This document shows, piece by piece, positions 5,987 to 6,051 of a stretch of 6,051 bases of DNA. The notes below the pieces were generated by a model. That model was given only the letters and a program-made list of their open reading frames with translations, was not told the DNA's origin and made no database searches. Position 1 is the stretch's first letter. Every line of letters begins with the position of its first letter. Origin of the DNA: an uncultured Clostridia bacterium. GTDB lineage: Bacteria; Bacillota; Clostridia; Oscillospirales; Oscillospiraceae. A program made the position numbers and the translations under genes. The DNA lies in contig CALCRH010000125.1 of the NCBI GenBank assembly GCA_937894515.1, positions 1 through 6,051 of the forward strand. The letters run 5' to 3'.

Positions 5987-5998
5987 TCCTTATCCTTT
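5987..5998 (-). promoter_or_regulatory. Ribosome binding site for the surface protein start
   Basis: On the minus strand AAAGGATAAGGA precedes the ATG at 5982. It holds two Shine-Dalgarno-like cores: AAAGGA 10 bases and AAGGA 4 bases before the start codon. Together with the signal peptide, this supports the start at 5982 rather than the internal ATG at 5858, which has none. Confidence 0.6.
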
Positions 5999-6028
5999 GC
6001 ACCCTCCTGCTTCCGCTCGTAAGGGTGC
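5999..6028. promoter_or_regulatory. Hairpin in the leader of the surface protein gene
   Basis: A perfect 7-bp inverted repeat, GCACCCT at 5999-6005 and AGGGTGC at 6022-6028, encloses a 16-base loop. On the minus strand it lies directly before the ribosome binding site and has no U-tract after it, so it would be a leader stem near the translation start. On the plus strand it is followed by TTTT at 6029-6032, as in a weak terminator, but no plus-strand gene leads into it here. No known riboswitch is recognised. No promoter can be placed because the window ends at 6051. Confidence 0.35.
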
Positions 6029-6051
6029 TTTTCGAGGAGAAGAACTGGGTT

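Overview
The window looks like DNA from a gut-type anaerobic Firmicute (Clostridia-like). The lysine-rich signal peptide, the very large secreted protein built from DLNGH-headed beta-helix modules, and the short AT-rich tandem repeats between genes all fit that. This is inference from sequence style; there is no rRNA or other marker to confirm it. All real coding sequence is on the minus strand, so the window is best read from high to low coordinates.

Layout, in transcription order. At 5983-6028 lies a leader with a 7-bp stem hairpin and two overlapping Shine-Dalgarno candidates. At 5982 begins a signal peptide and N-terminus (frame A, stop at 5791). A frameshift near 5791-5812 joins it to the long frame B (5858-567), which carries the rest of a secreted repetitive surface protein of about 1,800 residues. 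This protein has four modules that each start with a DLNGH-type head. Three are complete right-handed beta-helices; the fourth is cut off just as its GG-turn repeats begin (nt 675). From about 671 to 508 the sequence is unrelated: an unrecognised protein tail ends with a TGA that overlaps by one base an ATG followed by a perfect type IV prepilin leader (MKKAFTLIEV). That leader runs straight into the C-terminal two thirds of PlsY, the glycerol-3-phosphate acyltransferase, which ends at 145. PlsY lacks its N-terminal third. A 75-base spacer made of heptamer-type repeats follows, and then the first 23 codons of an oxaloacetate decarboxylase alpha / pyruvate carboxylase subunit B gene run off the left edge (69 to 1).

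The genes do not form a recognisable pathway. The main point is that two junctions (near 672 and near 508) join pieces of at least three unrelated genes within about 165 bases. Either the locus was rearranged in the genome, leaving a 3'-truncated surface protein and a decapitated plsY, or this is a chimeric metagenome contig. The sequence alone cannot decide between these. I see no RNA gene, CRISPR array, transposase or new enzymatic system.
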